The notes beneath the pieces were generated by a model that made no database searches, was not told where the DNA came from, and saw nothing but the letters and a program-made list of their open reading frames with translations. Shown here in pieces: positions 23,769-34,953 of a DNA stretch of 64,000 bases; within the stretch, counting starts at the first letter, position 1; every line of letters begins with the position of its first letter. The translations under genes and the position numbers were made by a program. Origin of the DNA: Delphinus delphis (Eukaryota > Chordata > Mammalia > Artiodactyla > Delphinidae); assembly GCF_949987515.2 (NCBI RefSeq), contig NW_027192670.1, positions 434,001 to 498,000 of the forward strand. Reading direction: 5' to 3'.

Positions 23769-25475
23769 CAAAGCAAGCAAGCAATGCAAATGTGCACAAC
23801 AAAGAAGTCTCACTTCCCACCGGTCAAAAGGGCCATCCTAAAAAATTGTAAAAACCAGAAATGCAGGACAGGCCATGGAGAACAGGGAGCCTTTATACGC
23901 TGATGGGCAGTGTGTGAACTGCCGAGAGCCACTCTGGAGAAGTGTATGGTGGTTCCTAAATCATCTAAAAAACAGAGCTACAGAGCATAGGACACTTCCA
24001 ATCATGGGAGTATATCTAGGGAAGTCTAAAAATCAACAAGACACAAGCACACCACAGTTTAGGGCTACTCTGTTTACAAGAACCTCAACTTCAGTACACC
24101 TTAAATATCCCAGGAAAGAGAACAATGGATAAAGAAGATGTGGTACTTATGTACAATGGAATATCTCTTCACCATGAAATCAATGTAATAAGGCTAGTAG
24201 AAGGATAAAGAGTGGATTTAGGTCCGATAATACTACTTGAAATAAGTCAAACAGAAAAAGAAACATATCATAAGATATCACTTATAGAGGGAGGGTAAAT
24301 ATGGCTGCACAAGAAATGAATTACAGAACAGAACAGTGTCTCACATTTAGAAAACACACTTATGTCAGCTTAAGGGGAAAGGAGAGGTGGGGTGATGCAT
24401 AAAACCAGAGTTTGAAATTAGCACAGATACCGTTCAATAAACCAAATAGGTATTAGACAAGATCTACACCTTGCTCAATGAACTGACCTCAACACACCCT
24501 ATACACCGCAGAGAAATATATCTGAGGAATAAGAATCTTAAAACCCATGTATTGATATATCTCCATAAGGGAATCAAGTGTGTGCAGAGCGGCACAAACA
24601 CAGCAGTGAAAATGAGCTAAACCCCATTATAGAAATAAATTTTAAAAACAAAACGCTGAAACAATGAAAGAGAGAAAAATTCTTACAAAATTCGCTCAGG
24701 GGCTGTGATGCAACCTGGATTGACCACATATAAACCCACAGCTGGATAAGACATAAGGCTGGACACTTGGGGCTGACAGGATTGGTGAGCTTTGGTGAGC
24801 AACTGCCGAAAGTTTAATGCAATACTTCATGCTACTCAGTCCAAGGGTCCCAACACTCCAGGTTGAAGGGAATCTTCCTACAGCTAAACCATGCTTGGGA
24901 AACCCAGCGACTGGTATACCATATGATCGGGAAAGGTTTCTAAAACGCACCTCATTTTTCCTCTCCTGGGGCTCCGGATCGACATTCCAGCCGCTTTACT
25001 AACAACATCCCCACATGGAGTCAATGCCTTTAAGTTCTGGTATCGCACAGTCTGCAGTTAGTGCAGAGGATGAATGGGAATAGGGGGAACCAGTGAGAAA
25101 CTAGCTGTAGCGGTTTCAATGGGCACATGTCACTCTAATATCACATCAGTAAGAAGAATTAACCAAAGGCACAGCAAGGTGCCCCAGAAGAAAAATAGGG
25201 CTTCAAGGAATCCTGTGGTTACGGGGCAAGACCACAAAAATAAGAGCTAAAAAATGGAGCTAAGGGCCACTGCAATTCAAAAACCTGCAGAGTTATAAAG
25301 GCCAACTATTTTTAAAAAATATATTGAGGTAAGGCTATGAAGAGGCATTGAAAGCAAGGCAGAATTGCAGGAAACCGATTTCAGGAGGTAGACTGGAATT
25401 GCATTGAAACATATGAAGAGAGTCAGAAACTCGACAATGATGCACTTGGCCAAAAAGGGCGTATGCGTTTTTTGC
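23727..25475. repeat. Ancestral-length satellite unit (1,749 bp)
   Basis: Intermediate in divergence between the unit at 21987 and the homogeneous units. It carries a 167-bp segment at 24610-24776 absent from every 1.58-kb unit; removing it gives about 1,582 bp. From roughly 25360 onward it becomes close to the modern consensus. Confidence 0.9.
24610..24776. repeat. 167-bp segment missing from modern 1.58-kb units
   Basis: It is flanked by TGA at both edges (24607-24609 and 24774-24776), a 3-bp microhomology. In 1.58-kb units CAGCAGTGA is followed directly by TAGGATTGGAGAGG, here CAGGATTGGTGAGC. The segment contains an A-rich part (AAATAAATTTTAAAAACAAA, 24631-24650) that probably corresponds to the L1 3' terminus. 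Confidence 0.85.
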
Positions 25476-27054
25476 TGAATATATTCAGGAAAAAACTCAT
25501 ACGCACTTTTTGGCCAACCAAGCAAGCTTGCAAAGGAAATCTGCACTACAATGAAGTCTCACTTCCACCTGGTCAAAAGGGCCATCTGAAAAAAGTGTAG
25601 AATCCATAAAGGCACAACAGGCCATGGAGAACTGGGAGCCTTCTTATGCTGATGGGCGGGATGTAAATTGCCAACAGCCACTCTGGAGAAGTGTATGGTG
25701 TTTCCTGAAACATCTAAAAAACAAAGCAACAGAGCATAGGGCACTGCCACTTATGGTCCTATAGCTTAGGGAAATTAAAATCAAAAAGACACAGCCACCC
25801 CAAAGTTTGGGACGCCTCTGTTTACAAGAACCTCGTTTACGGTACAAGTTCAATATCGCAGAAAGTGAAAAATGGATAAAGAAGTTGTGGTACTTACGTA
25901 CAATGCAGTATCACTCAGCAATGAAATCTATGTCATCAGGCCCGTAGCAGCATAATGAGTGGATTCAGGTACGATGATTCTAACTGAAATAAGTCACAAA
26001 GAAAAAGAAACATCATAAGATATCACTAATACACGGAATGTAAACTTGGCTACACAGGAACTGCATTCCAAAACAGAACAGGGTCTCAAATTTAGAAAAC
26101 CAACTTATGCTTGCTTAAGGGGAAAGGTGAGTTGGGGTGCTGCATAAAACCAGAGATTGAAATAAGCACAGATAAAGTTCCTTAAGCCAAATATGGAATA
26201 GACAAGAGCTACTCCTTGCTCAACGAAATGGACTCAAAACCCCATATTAAACGCCTAAGAATGTACCTGACTAGTAAGTATCTTAAAACCTATGGATTGC
26301 TATGTCTCCAAAAGAGAATCAAGCGTGTGTACAGGGGCATAAACGCAGCAGTGATAGGATTGGAGAGGTTCGGTGAGCAAATGAAGACCCTTTGAAGTCA
26401 TATTGCATGGTACCCATTACACGGGTCTCAACTCTCCAGGTTTAAGGTATTCTTCCTTCAGCTAAAACATGCATGTGGAACCCAGAGTATGATCAACCAT
26501 GTGAACGGGAGACGTGTTCAAGTATGTCTCAGTTTTCCTCCCCTGGTACTCGGGTGCAACCTTCCAGACGCTTTACTAACACTCTCCCGACTTGGAGAGT
26601 CAGTCCCTTTAACCTCCTGTTTGGCCCAGTTTGCAATTTCTGCGGAAGATGAACAGGAATAGCGAGAACCAATGAGAGGCTAGCTGGAGGTGTCTGGACG
26701 GGCAAATTTAACTCTCATTTCCCACCAGGAAGAGGAAATAACCAAAGGCTCAGCGTGCCGTACCGGAATCAGATTAGGGCCTGAAGCCATCCTGCGGTGT
26801 TGCGGCCAGCTCAAAAGAAAGCGAGTTGAAGAAAGGAGCTCAGGGGCACTGTAATTCACAAACCTGCAGAGTTATAAATGACAGCTATCGTCCAAAAATA
26901 GACTGAAGTAAGGCTGCCAAGAGGACTTGAAAGCGGGGCAGAATTGCAGGAAACCGATTTCAGGAGGTAGACTGGAATTGCATTGAAAGCATAGGAAAAG
27001 AGGCAGAACGTCCACAATGATGCACTTGGCCAAAAAGGGCGTATGCGTTTTTCC
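25476..27054. repeat. Satellite unit, type B, transitional
   Basis: First modern-length unit (1,579 bp) after the long-form units. The palindrome is decayed (TTTGCTGAAT, AACTCATACGCAC). It carries older-looking variants early on (TTCCACCTGGTC near 25564, TGTAGAATCCATAAAGG near 25597) before reaching consensus. Confidence 0.93.
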
Positions 27055-28634
27055 TGAATATATTCAGGAAAAAACGCATACGCCCTTTTTGGCCAACCAA
27101 GCAAGCTTGCAAAGGAAATCTGCACTACAATGAAGTCTCACTTCCCCCCGGTCAAAAGGGCCATCTGAAAAAAGTGTAAAATCCAGAAAGGCAGGACAGG
27201 CCATGGAGAACTGGGAGCCTTGTTATGCTGATGGGCGGGATGTAAATTGCCAACAACCACTCGGGAGAAGTGTATGGTGTTTCCTGAAACATCTAAAAAA
27301 CAAAGCAACAGAACCTAGGGCACTTCCACTTATGGTCCTATAGCTTAGGGAAATTAAAATCAAAAAGACACAGCCACCCCAAAGTTTGGAACTGCTCTGG
27401 TTACAAGAACCTCGTTTACAGTAGAAGTTCAACATCACAGAAAGTGAAAAATGGAGAAAGAAGTTGTGGTATTTACTTACAAAGCAATATCACTCAGCAA
27501 TGAAATCTGTGTCATCAGGCCCTTAGCAGCACAATGAGTGGATTCAGGTATGATGATTCTAACTGAAATAAGTCACACAGAAAAAGAAACATCATAAGAT
27601 ATCAGTAATACACGGAATGGAAACTTGGCTACACAGGAACTGAATTACAGAACAGAACAGGGTCTCAAATTTAGAAAACCAACTTATGCTTGCTTAAGGG
27701 TAAAGGTGAGTTGGGGTGCTGCATAAAACCAGAGATTGAAATGAGCACAGATAAAGTTCCTTAAGCCAAATATGGAATAGACAAGAGCTACTCCTTGCTC
27801 AACGAAATGGACTCAACACCCCATATTAAACGCCTAAGAATGTACCTGACTAGTAAGTATCTTAAAACCTATGGATTGCTATGTCTCCGAAAGAGAATCA
27901 AGCAAGTGTACAGGGGCATAAACGCAGCAGTGATAGGATTGGAGAGGTTCGGTGAGCAAATGAAGACCCTTTGAAGTCATATTGCATGGTACCCATTCCA
28001 CGGGTTTCAACTACCAAGGTTTAAGGTATTCTTCCTTCAGCTAAAACATGCATGTGGAACCTAGAGTATGATCAACCATGTGATCGGGAGACGTGTTCAA
28101 ATATGTCTCAGTTTTCATACCCTGGTACTCGGGTGCAACATTCCAGACGCTTTACTAACACTCTCCCGACTTGGAGAGTCAGTCCCTTTAACCTCCTGTT
28201 TGGCCCAGTTTGCAGTTTCTGCGGAAGATGAACAGGAATAGCGAGAACCAATGAGAGACTAGCTGGAGGTGTCTGAACGGGCAAATTTAACTCTCATTTC
28301 CCATCAGGAAGAGGAATTAACCAAAGGCACAGCGTGCCGTGCCGGAACCAGATTAGGGCCTGAAGCCATCCTGCGGTGTTGCGGCCAGGTCACAAGAAAG
28401 CGAGTTGAAGAAAGGAGCTCAGGGGCACTGTAATTCACAAACCTGCAGAGTTATAAATGACAGCTATCGTCCAAAAATAGACTGAAGTAAGGCTGCCAAG
28501 AGGACTTGAAAGCGGGGCAGAATTGCAGGAAACCGATTTCAGGAGGTAGACTGGAATTGCATTGAAAGCATAGGAAAAGAGGCAGAACGTCCACAATGAT
28601 GCACTTGGCCAAAAAGGGTGTATGCGTTTTTTCC
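27055..28634. repeat. Satellite unit, type A
   Basis: 1,580 bp. The left palindrome arm has five T residues not six, leaving the arms one base out of register. Private variant TTTGGAACTGC near 27384. Confidence 0.94.
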
Positions 28635-30214
28635 TGAATATATTCAGGAAAAAACGCATACGCCCTTTTTGGCCAACCAAGCAAGCTTGCAAAGGAAATC
28701 TGCACTACAATGAAGTCTCACTTCCCCCCGGTCAAAAGGGCCATCTGAAAAAAGTGTAAAATCCAGAAAGGCAGGACAGGCCATGGAGAACTGGGAGCCT
28801 TGTTATGCTGATGGGCGGGATGTAAATTGCCAACAGACACTCGGGAGAACTGTATCTTGTCTCCTGAAACATCTAAAAAACAAAGCAACAGAGCCTAGGG
28901 CACTGCCACTTATGGTCCTATAGCTTAGGGAAATTAAAATCAAAAAGACACAGCCACCCCAAAATTTGGGACGCCTCTGTTTACAACAACCTCGTTTACC
29001 GTACAAGTTCAATATCACAGAAAGTGAAAAATGGATAAAGAACTTGTGGTACTTACGTACAATGCAGTATCACTCAGCAATGAAATCTATGTCATCAGGC
29101 CCGTAGCAGCATAATGAGTGGATTCAGGTACGATGATTCTAACTGAAATAAGTCACACAGAAAAAGAAACATCATAAGATATCACTAATACACGGAATGT
29201 AAACTTGGCTACACAGGAACTGAATTCCAAAACAGAACAGCGTCTCAAATTTAGAAAACCAACTTATGCTTGCTTAAGGGGAAAGGTGAGTTGGGGTGTT
29301 GCATAAAACCAGAGATTGAAATGAGCACAGATAAAGTTCCTTAAGCCAAATATGGAATAGACAAGAGCTACTCCTTGCTCAACAAAATGGACTCAACACA
29401 GCATATTAAACGCCTAAGAATGTACCTGACTAGTAAGTATCTTAAAACCTATGGATTGCTATGTCTCCGAAAGAGAATCAAGCATGTGTACAGGGGCATA
29501 AACGCAGCAGTGATAGGATTGGAGAGGTTCGGTGAGCAAATGAAGACCCTTTGAAATCATATTGCATGGTACCCATTTCACGGGTCTCAACTCTCCAGGT
29601 TTAAGGTATTCTTCCTTCAGCTAAAACATGCATGTGGAACCCAGAGTATGATCAACCATGTGAACGGGAGACGTGTTCAAATATGTCTCAGTTTCCCTCC
29701 CCTGGTACTCGGGTGCAACATTCCAGACGCTTTACTAACACTCTCCCGTCTTGGAGAGTCAGTCCCTTTAACCTCCTGTTTGGCACAGTTTGCAATTTCT
29801 GCGGAAGATGAACAGTAATAGCGAGAACCAATGAGAGGCTAGCTGGAGGTGTCTGGACGGGCAAATTTAACTCTCATTTCCCACCAGGAAGAGGAATTAA
29901 CCAAAGGCTCAGCGTGCCGTGCCGGAACCAGATTAGGGCCTGAAGCCATCCTGCGGTGCTGCGGCCAGCTCCCAAGAAAGCGAGTTGAAGAAAGGAGCTC
30001 AGGGGCACTGTAATTCACAAACCTGCAGAGTTATAAATGACAGCTATCGTCCAAAAATAGACTGAAGTAAGGCTGCCAAGAGGACTTGAAAGCGGGGCAG
30101 AATTGCAGGAAACCGATTTCAGGAGGTAGACTGGAATTGCATTGAAAGCATAGGAAAAGAGGCAGAACGTCCACAATGATGCACTTGGCCAAAAAGGGCG
30201 TATGCGTTTTTTCC
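28635..30214. repeat. Satellite unit, type B (used here as reference unit)
   Basis: 1,580 bp. About 28705-29513 is L1-derived: it aligns in order to the ORF2 C-terminal and 3'UTR landmarks seen at 16213-16912, such as the ATCACTCAGCAATGAAAT segment against ATTACTCAGCCATGAAAA. About 29514-30184 is non-L1 sequence of unknown origin with a CCAAT (29828-29832) and TATAAA (30032-30037). The unit then enters the next palindrome. Confidence 0.93.
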
Positions 30215-30256
30215 TGAATATATTCAGGAAAAAACGCATACGCCCTTTTTGGCCAA
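30185..30256. repeat. Perfect 72-bp palindrome, reference copy
   Basis: The arms are fully complementary from TTGGCC (30185) to GGCCAA (30256) with no spacer; the axis lies between 30220 and 30221. At least fourteen units are perfect by eye (axes near 3169, 6326, 9140, 30220, 34959, 49721, 51301, 52881, 56041, 57621, 59200, 60780, 62359, 63939). The others differ by one or a few bases. Confidence 0.95.
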
Positions 30257-31794
30257 CCAAGCAAGCTTGCAAAGGAAATCTGCACTACAATGAAGTCTCA
30301 CTTCCCCCCGGTCAAAAGGGCCATCTGAAAAAAGTGTAAAATCCAGAAAGTCAGGACAGACCATGGAGAACTGGGAGCCTTGTTATGCTGATGGGCGGGA
30401 TGTAAATTGCCAACAACCACTCGGGAGAAGTGTATGGTGTTTCCTGAAACATCTAAAAAACAAAGCAACAGAGCCTAGGGCACTGCCACTTATGGTCCTA
30501 TAGCTTAGGGAAATTAAAATCAAAAAGACACAGCCACCCCAAAGTTTGGGACGCCTCTGTTTACAAGAACCTCATTTACAGTACAAGTTCAACATCGCAG
30601 AAAGTGAAAAATGGATAAAGAAGTTGTGGTATTTACTTACAAAGCAATATCACTCAGCAATGAAATCTGTGTCACAAGGCCCTTAGCAGCACAATGAGTG
30701 GATTCAGGTATGATGATTCTAACTGAAATAAGTCACACAGAGAAAGAAACATCATAAGATATCAGTAATACACGGAATGTAAACTTGGCTACACAGGAAC
30801 TGAATTACAGAACAGAACAGGGTCTCAAATTTAGAAAACCAACTTATGCTTGCTTAAGGGGAAAGGTGAGTTGGGGTGCTGCATAAAACCAGAGATTGAA
30901 ATGAGCACAGATAAAGTTCCTTAAGTCAAATATTGAATAGACAAGTGCTACTCCTTGCTCAACGAAATGGACTCAACACCGCATATTAAACGCCTAAGAA
31001 TTTACCTGACTAGTAAGTATCGTAAAACCTATGGATTGCTATGTCTCCAAAAGAGAATCAAGCATGTGTACAGGGGCATAAACGCAGCAGTGATAGGATT
31101 GGAGAGGTTCGGTGAGCAAATGAAGAGCCTTTGAAGTCATATTGCATGGTACCCATTCCACGGGTCTCAACTACCCAGGTTTTAGGTATTCTTCCTTCAG
31201 CTAAAACATGCATGTGGAACCCAGAGTATGATCAACCATGTGATCGGGAGCCGTGTTCAAATATGTCTCAGTTTTCCTACCCTGGTACTCGGGTGCAACA
31301 TTCCAGACGCTTTACTAACACTCTCCACACTTGGAGAGTCAGCGCCCTTAACCTCCTGTTTGGCCCAGTTTGCAATTTCTGCGGAAGATGAACAGTAATA
31401 GCGAGAACCAATGAGAGGCTAGCTGGAGGTGTCTGGACGGGCAAATTTAACTCTCATTTCCCACCAGGAAGAGGAAATAACCAAAGGCTCAGCGTGCCGT
31501 ACCGGAACCAGATTAGGGCCTGAAGCCATCCTGCGGTGTTGCGGCCAGCTCAAAAGAAAGCGAGTTGAAGAAAGGAGCTCAGGGGCACTGTAATTCACAA
31601 ACCTGCAGAGTTATAAATGACAGCTATCGTCCAAAAATAAACTGAAGTAAGGCTGCCAAGAGGACTTGAAAGCGGGGCAGAATTGCAGGAAACCGATTTC
31701 AGGAGGTAGACTGGAATTGCATTGAAAGCATAGGAAAAGAGGCAGAACGTCCACAATGATGCACTTGGCCAAAAAGGGCGTATGCGTTTTTTCC
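30215..31794. repeat. Satellite unit, type A
   Basis: 1,580 bp. Before about 31130 it has its own variants (CAGTCAGGACAGACC near 30349, TATTGAATAG near 30931). After that it follows the unit at 9135, so the left edge of the large duplication lies inside it. Confidence 0.94.
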
Positions 31795-33374
31795 TGAATA
31801 TATTCAGGAAAAAACGCATACGCACTTTTTGGCCAACCAAGCAAGCTGGCAAAGGAAATCTGCACTACAATGAAGTCTCACTTCCCCCCGGTCAAAAGGG
31901 CCATCTGAAAAAAGTGTAAAATCCAGAAAGGCAGGACAGGCAATGGAGAACTGGGAGCCTTGTTATGCTGATGGGCGGGATGGAAATTGCCAACAACCAC
32001 TCGGGAGAAGTGTATGGTGTTTCCTGAAACATCTAAAAAACAAAGCAACACAGCCTAGGGCACTTCCACTTATGGTCCTATAGCTTAGGGAAATTAAAAT
32101 CAAAAAGACACAGCCACCCCAAAGTTTGGGACGCCTCTGTTTACAAGAACCTCGTTAACAGTACAAGTTCAACATCGCAGAAAGTGAAAAATGGATAAAG
32201 AAGTTGTGGTATTTACTTACAAAGCAATATCACTCAGCAATGAAATCTGTATCATCAGGCCCTTAGCAGCACATTGAGTGGATTCAGGTATGATGATTCT
32301 AACTGAAGTAAGTCACACAGAAAAAGAAACATCATAAGATATCAGTAATACACGGAATGTAAACTTGGCTACACAGGAACTGAATTACAGAACAGAACAG
32401 GGTCTCAAATTTAGAAAACCAACTTATGCTTGCTTAAGGGTAAAGGTGAGTTTGGGTGCTGCATAAAACCAGAGATTGAAATGAGCACAGATAAAGTTCC
32501 TTAAGTCAAATATGGAATAGACAAGAGCTACTCCTTGCTCAACGAAATGGACTCAACACCGCATATTAAACGCCTAAGAATGTACCTGACTAGTAAGTAT
32601 CTTAAAACCTATGGATTGCTATGTCTCCGAAAGAGAATCAAGCATGTGTACAGGGGCATAAACGCAGCAGTGATAGGATTGGAGAGGTTCGGTGAGCAAA
32701 TGAAGACCCTTTGAAGTCATATTGCATGGTACCCATTCCACGGGTTTCAACTACCCAGGTTTTAGGTATTCTTCCTTCAGCTAAAACATGCATGTGGAAC
32801 GTAGAGTATGATCTACCATGTGATCGGGAGACGTGTTCAAATATGTCTCAGTTTTCGTAGGCTGGTACTCGGGTGCAACATTCCAGACGCTTTACTAACA
32901 CTCTCCCCACTTGGCGAGTCAGTCCCTTTAACCTCCTGTTTCACCCAGTTTGCAATTTCTGTGAAAGATGAACAGGAATAGCGAGTATCAATGAGAGACT
33001 AGCTGGAGGTGTCTGGACGGGCAAATTTAACTCTCATTTCCCACCAGGAAGAGGAATTAACCAAAGGCTCAGCGTGCCGTGCAGGAACCAGATTAGGGCC
33101 TGAAGCCATCCTGCGGTGTTGCGGCCAGGTCACAAGAAAGCGAGTTGAAGAAAGGAGCTCAGGGGCACTGTAATTCACAAACCTGCAGAGTTATAAATGA
33201 CAGCTATCGTCCAAAAATAGACTGAAGTAAGGCTGCCAAGAGGACTTGAAAGCGGGGCAGAATTGCAGGAAACCGATTTCAGGAGGTAGAGAGGAATTGC
33301 ATTTCAAGCATAGGAAATGAGGCAGAACGTCCACAGTGATGCACTAGGCCAAAAAGGGCGTATGCGTTTTTTCC
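31795..33374. repeat. Satellite unit, type A, duplicate of 10715-12294
   Basis: 1,580 bp at offset 21,080 from its partner, with few substitutions. Confidence 0.94.
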
Positions 33375-34953
33375 TGAATATATTCAGGAAAAAACGCATA
33401 CGCCCTTTTTGGCCAACCAAGCAAGCTTGCAAAGGAAATCTGCACTACAATGAAGTCTCACTTCCCCCCGGTCAAAAGGGCCATCAGAATAAAGTGTAAA
33501 ATCCAGAAAGGCAGGACAGGCCATGGAGAACTGGGAGCCTTGTTATGCTGATGGGCGGGATGTAAATTGCCAACAGACAATCGGGAGAAGTGTATGGTGT
33601 TTCCTGAAACATCTAAAAAACAAAGCAACAGAGCCTAGGGCACTTCCACTTATGGTCCTATAGCTTAGGGAAATTAAAATCAAAAAGACACAGCAACCCC
33701 AATATTTGGGACGGCTCTTTTTACAGGAATCTCTTCTATGGCACAAGTTAAATATCCCAGAGAGCAAATAATGGATAAAGAAGTTGCGGTACTTATGTAC
33801 AACAGAATACCACTCAGCAATGAAATCTATGTCACCAGGCCCGTACCAGCATAATGAGTGGATTGAGGCACGATGATTCTAAGTGAAATAAGTCACACAG
33901 AAAAAGAACCATCATAAGGTATCACTAATACACGGAATGTGAACTTGGCTACACAGGAACTGAATTACAGAACAGAACAGGGTCTCAAATTTAGAAAACC
34001 AACTTATGCTTGCTTAAGGGTAAAGGTGAGTTGGGGTGCTGCATAAAACCAGAGATTGAAATGAGCACAGATAAAGTTCCTTAAGCCAAATATGGAATAG
34101 ACAAGAGCTACTCCTTGCTCAACGAAATGGACTCAACACCCCATATTAAACGCCTAAGAATGTACCTGACTAGTAAGTATCTTAAAACCTATGGATTGCT
34201 ATGTCTCCGAAAGAGAATCAAGCATGTGTACAGGGGCATAAACGCAGCAGTGATAGGATTGGAGAGGTTCGGTGAGCAAATGAAGACCCTTTGAAGTCAT
34301 ATTGCATGGTACCCATTCCACGGGTTTCAACTACCCAGGTTTAAGGTATTCTTCCTTCAGCTAAAACATGCATGTGGAACCTAGAGTATGATCAACCATG
34401 TGATCGGGAGACGTGTTCAAATATGTGTCAGTTTTCCTCCCCTGGTACTCGGGTGCAACATTCCAGACGCTTTACTAACACTCTCCCCACTTGGAGAGTC
34501 AGCGCCTTTAACCTCCTGTTTGGCCCAGTTTGCAATTTCTGCGGAAGATGAACAGGAATAGCGAGAACCAATGGAGACTAGCTGGAGGTGTCTGGACGGG
34601 CAAATTTAACTCTCATTTCCTACCAGGAAGAGGAATTAACCAAAGGCTCAGCGTGCCATGCCAGAACCAGATTAGGGCCTGAAGCCATCCTGCGGTGTTG
34701 CGGCCAGCTCAAAAGAAAGCGAGTTGAAGAAAGGAGCTCAGGGGCACTGTAATTCACAAACCTGCAGAGTTATAAATGACAGCTATCGTCCAAAAATAGA
34801 CTGAAGTAAGGCTGCCAAGAGGACTTGAAAGCGGGGCAGAATTGCAGGAAACCGATTTCAGGAGGTAGACTGGAATTGCATTGAAAGCATAGGAAAAGAG
34901 GCAGAACGTCCACAATGATGCACTTGGCCAAAAAGGGCGTATGCGTTTTTTCC
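33375..34953. repeat. Satellite unit, type C
   Basis: 1,579 bp. The first part pairs with 12295 onward at offset 21,080. The correspondence ends between about 33940 and 34020, where an extra unit relative to the left copy begins. Confidence 0.92.

Noticed and set aside
28635..30214. CENP-B box in the satellite unit, which would suggest a centromeric role
   Set aside because: No site matching the TTCG-A-CGGG core pattern was found on either strand. Nearest sequences (around GGTTCGGTGAGC and CTCCCGACTTGGAG) miss essential bases.
30185..30256. The palindrome as an intrinsic transcription terminator or a DNA-transposon terminal repeat
   Set aside because: It has no loop and no following T-run in a bacterial context, and no transposase or target-site duplication accompanies it. 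It lies inside a tandem satellite.
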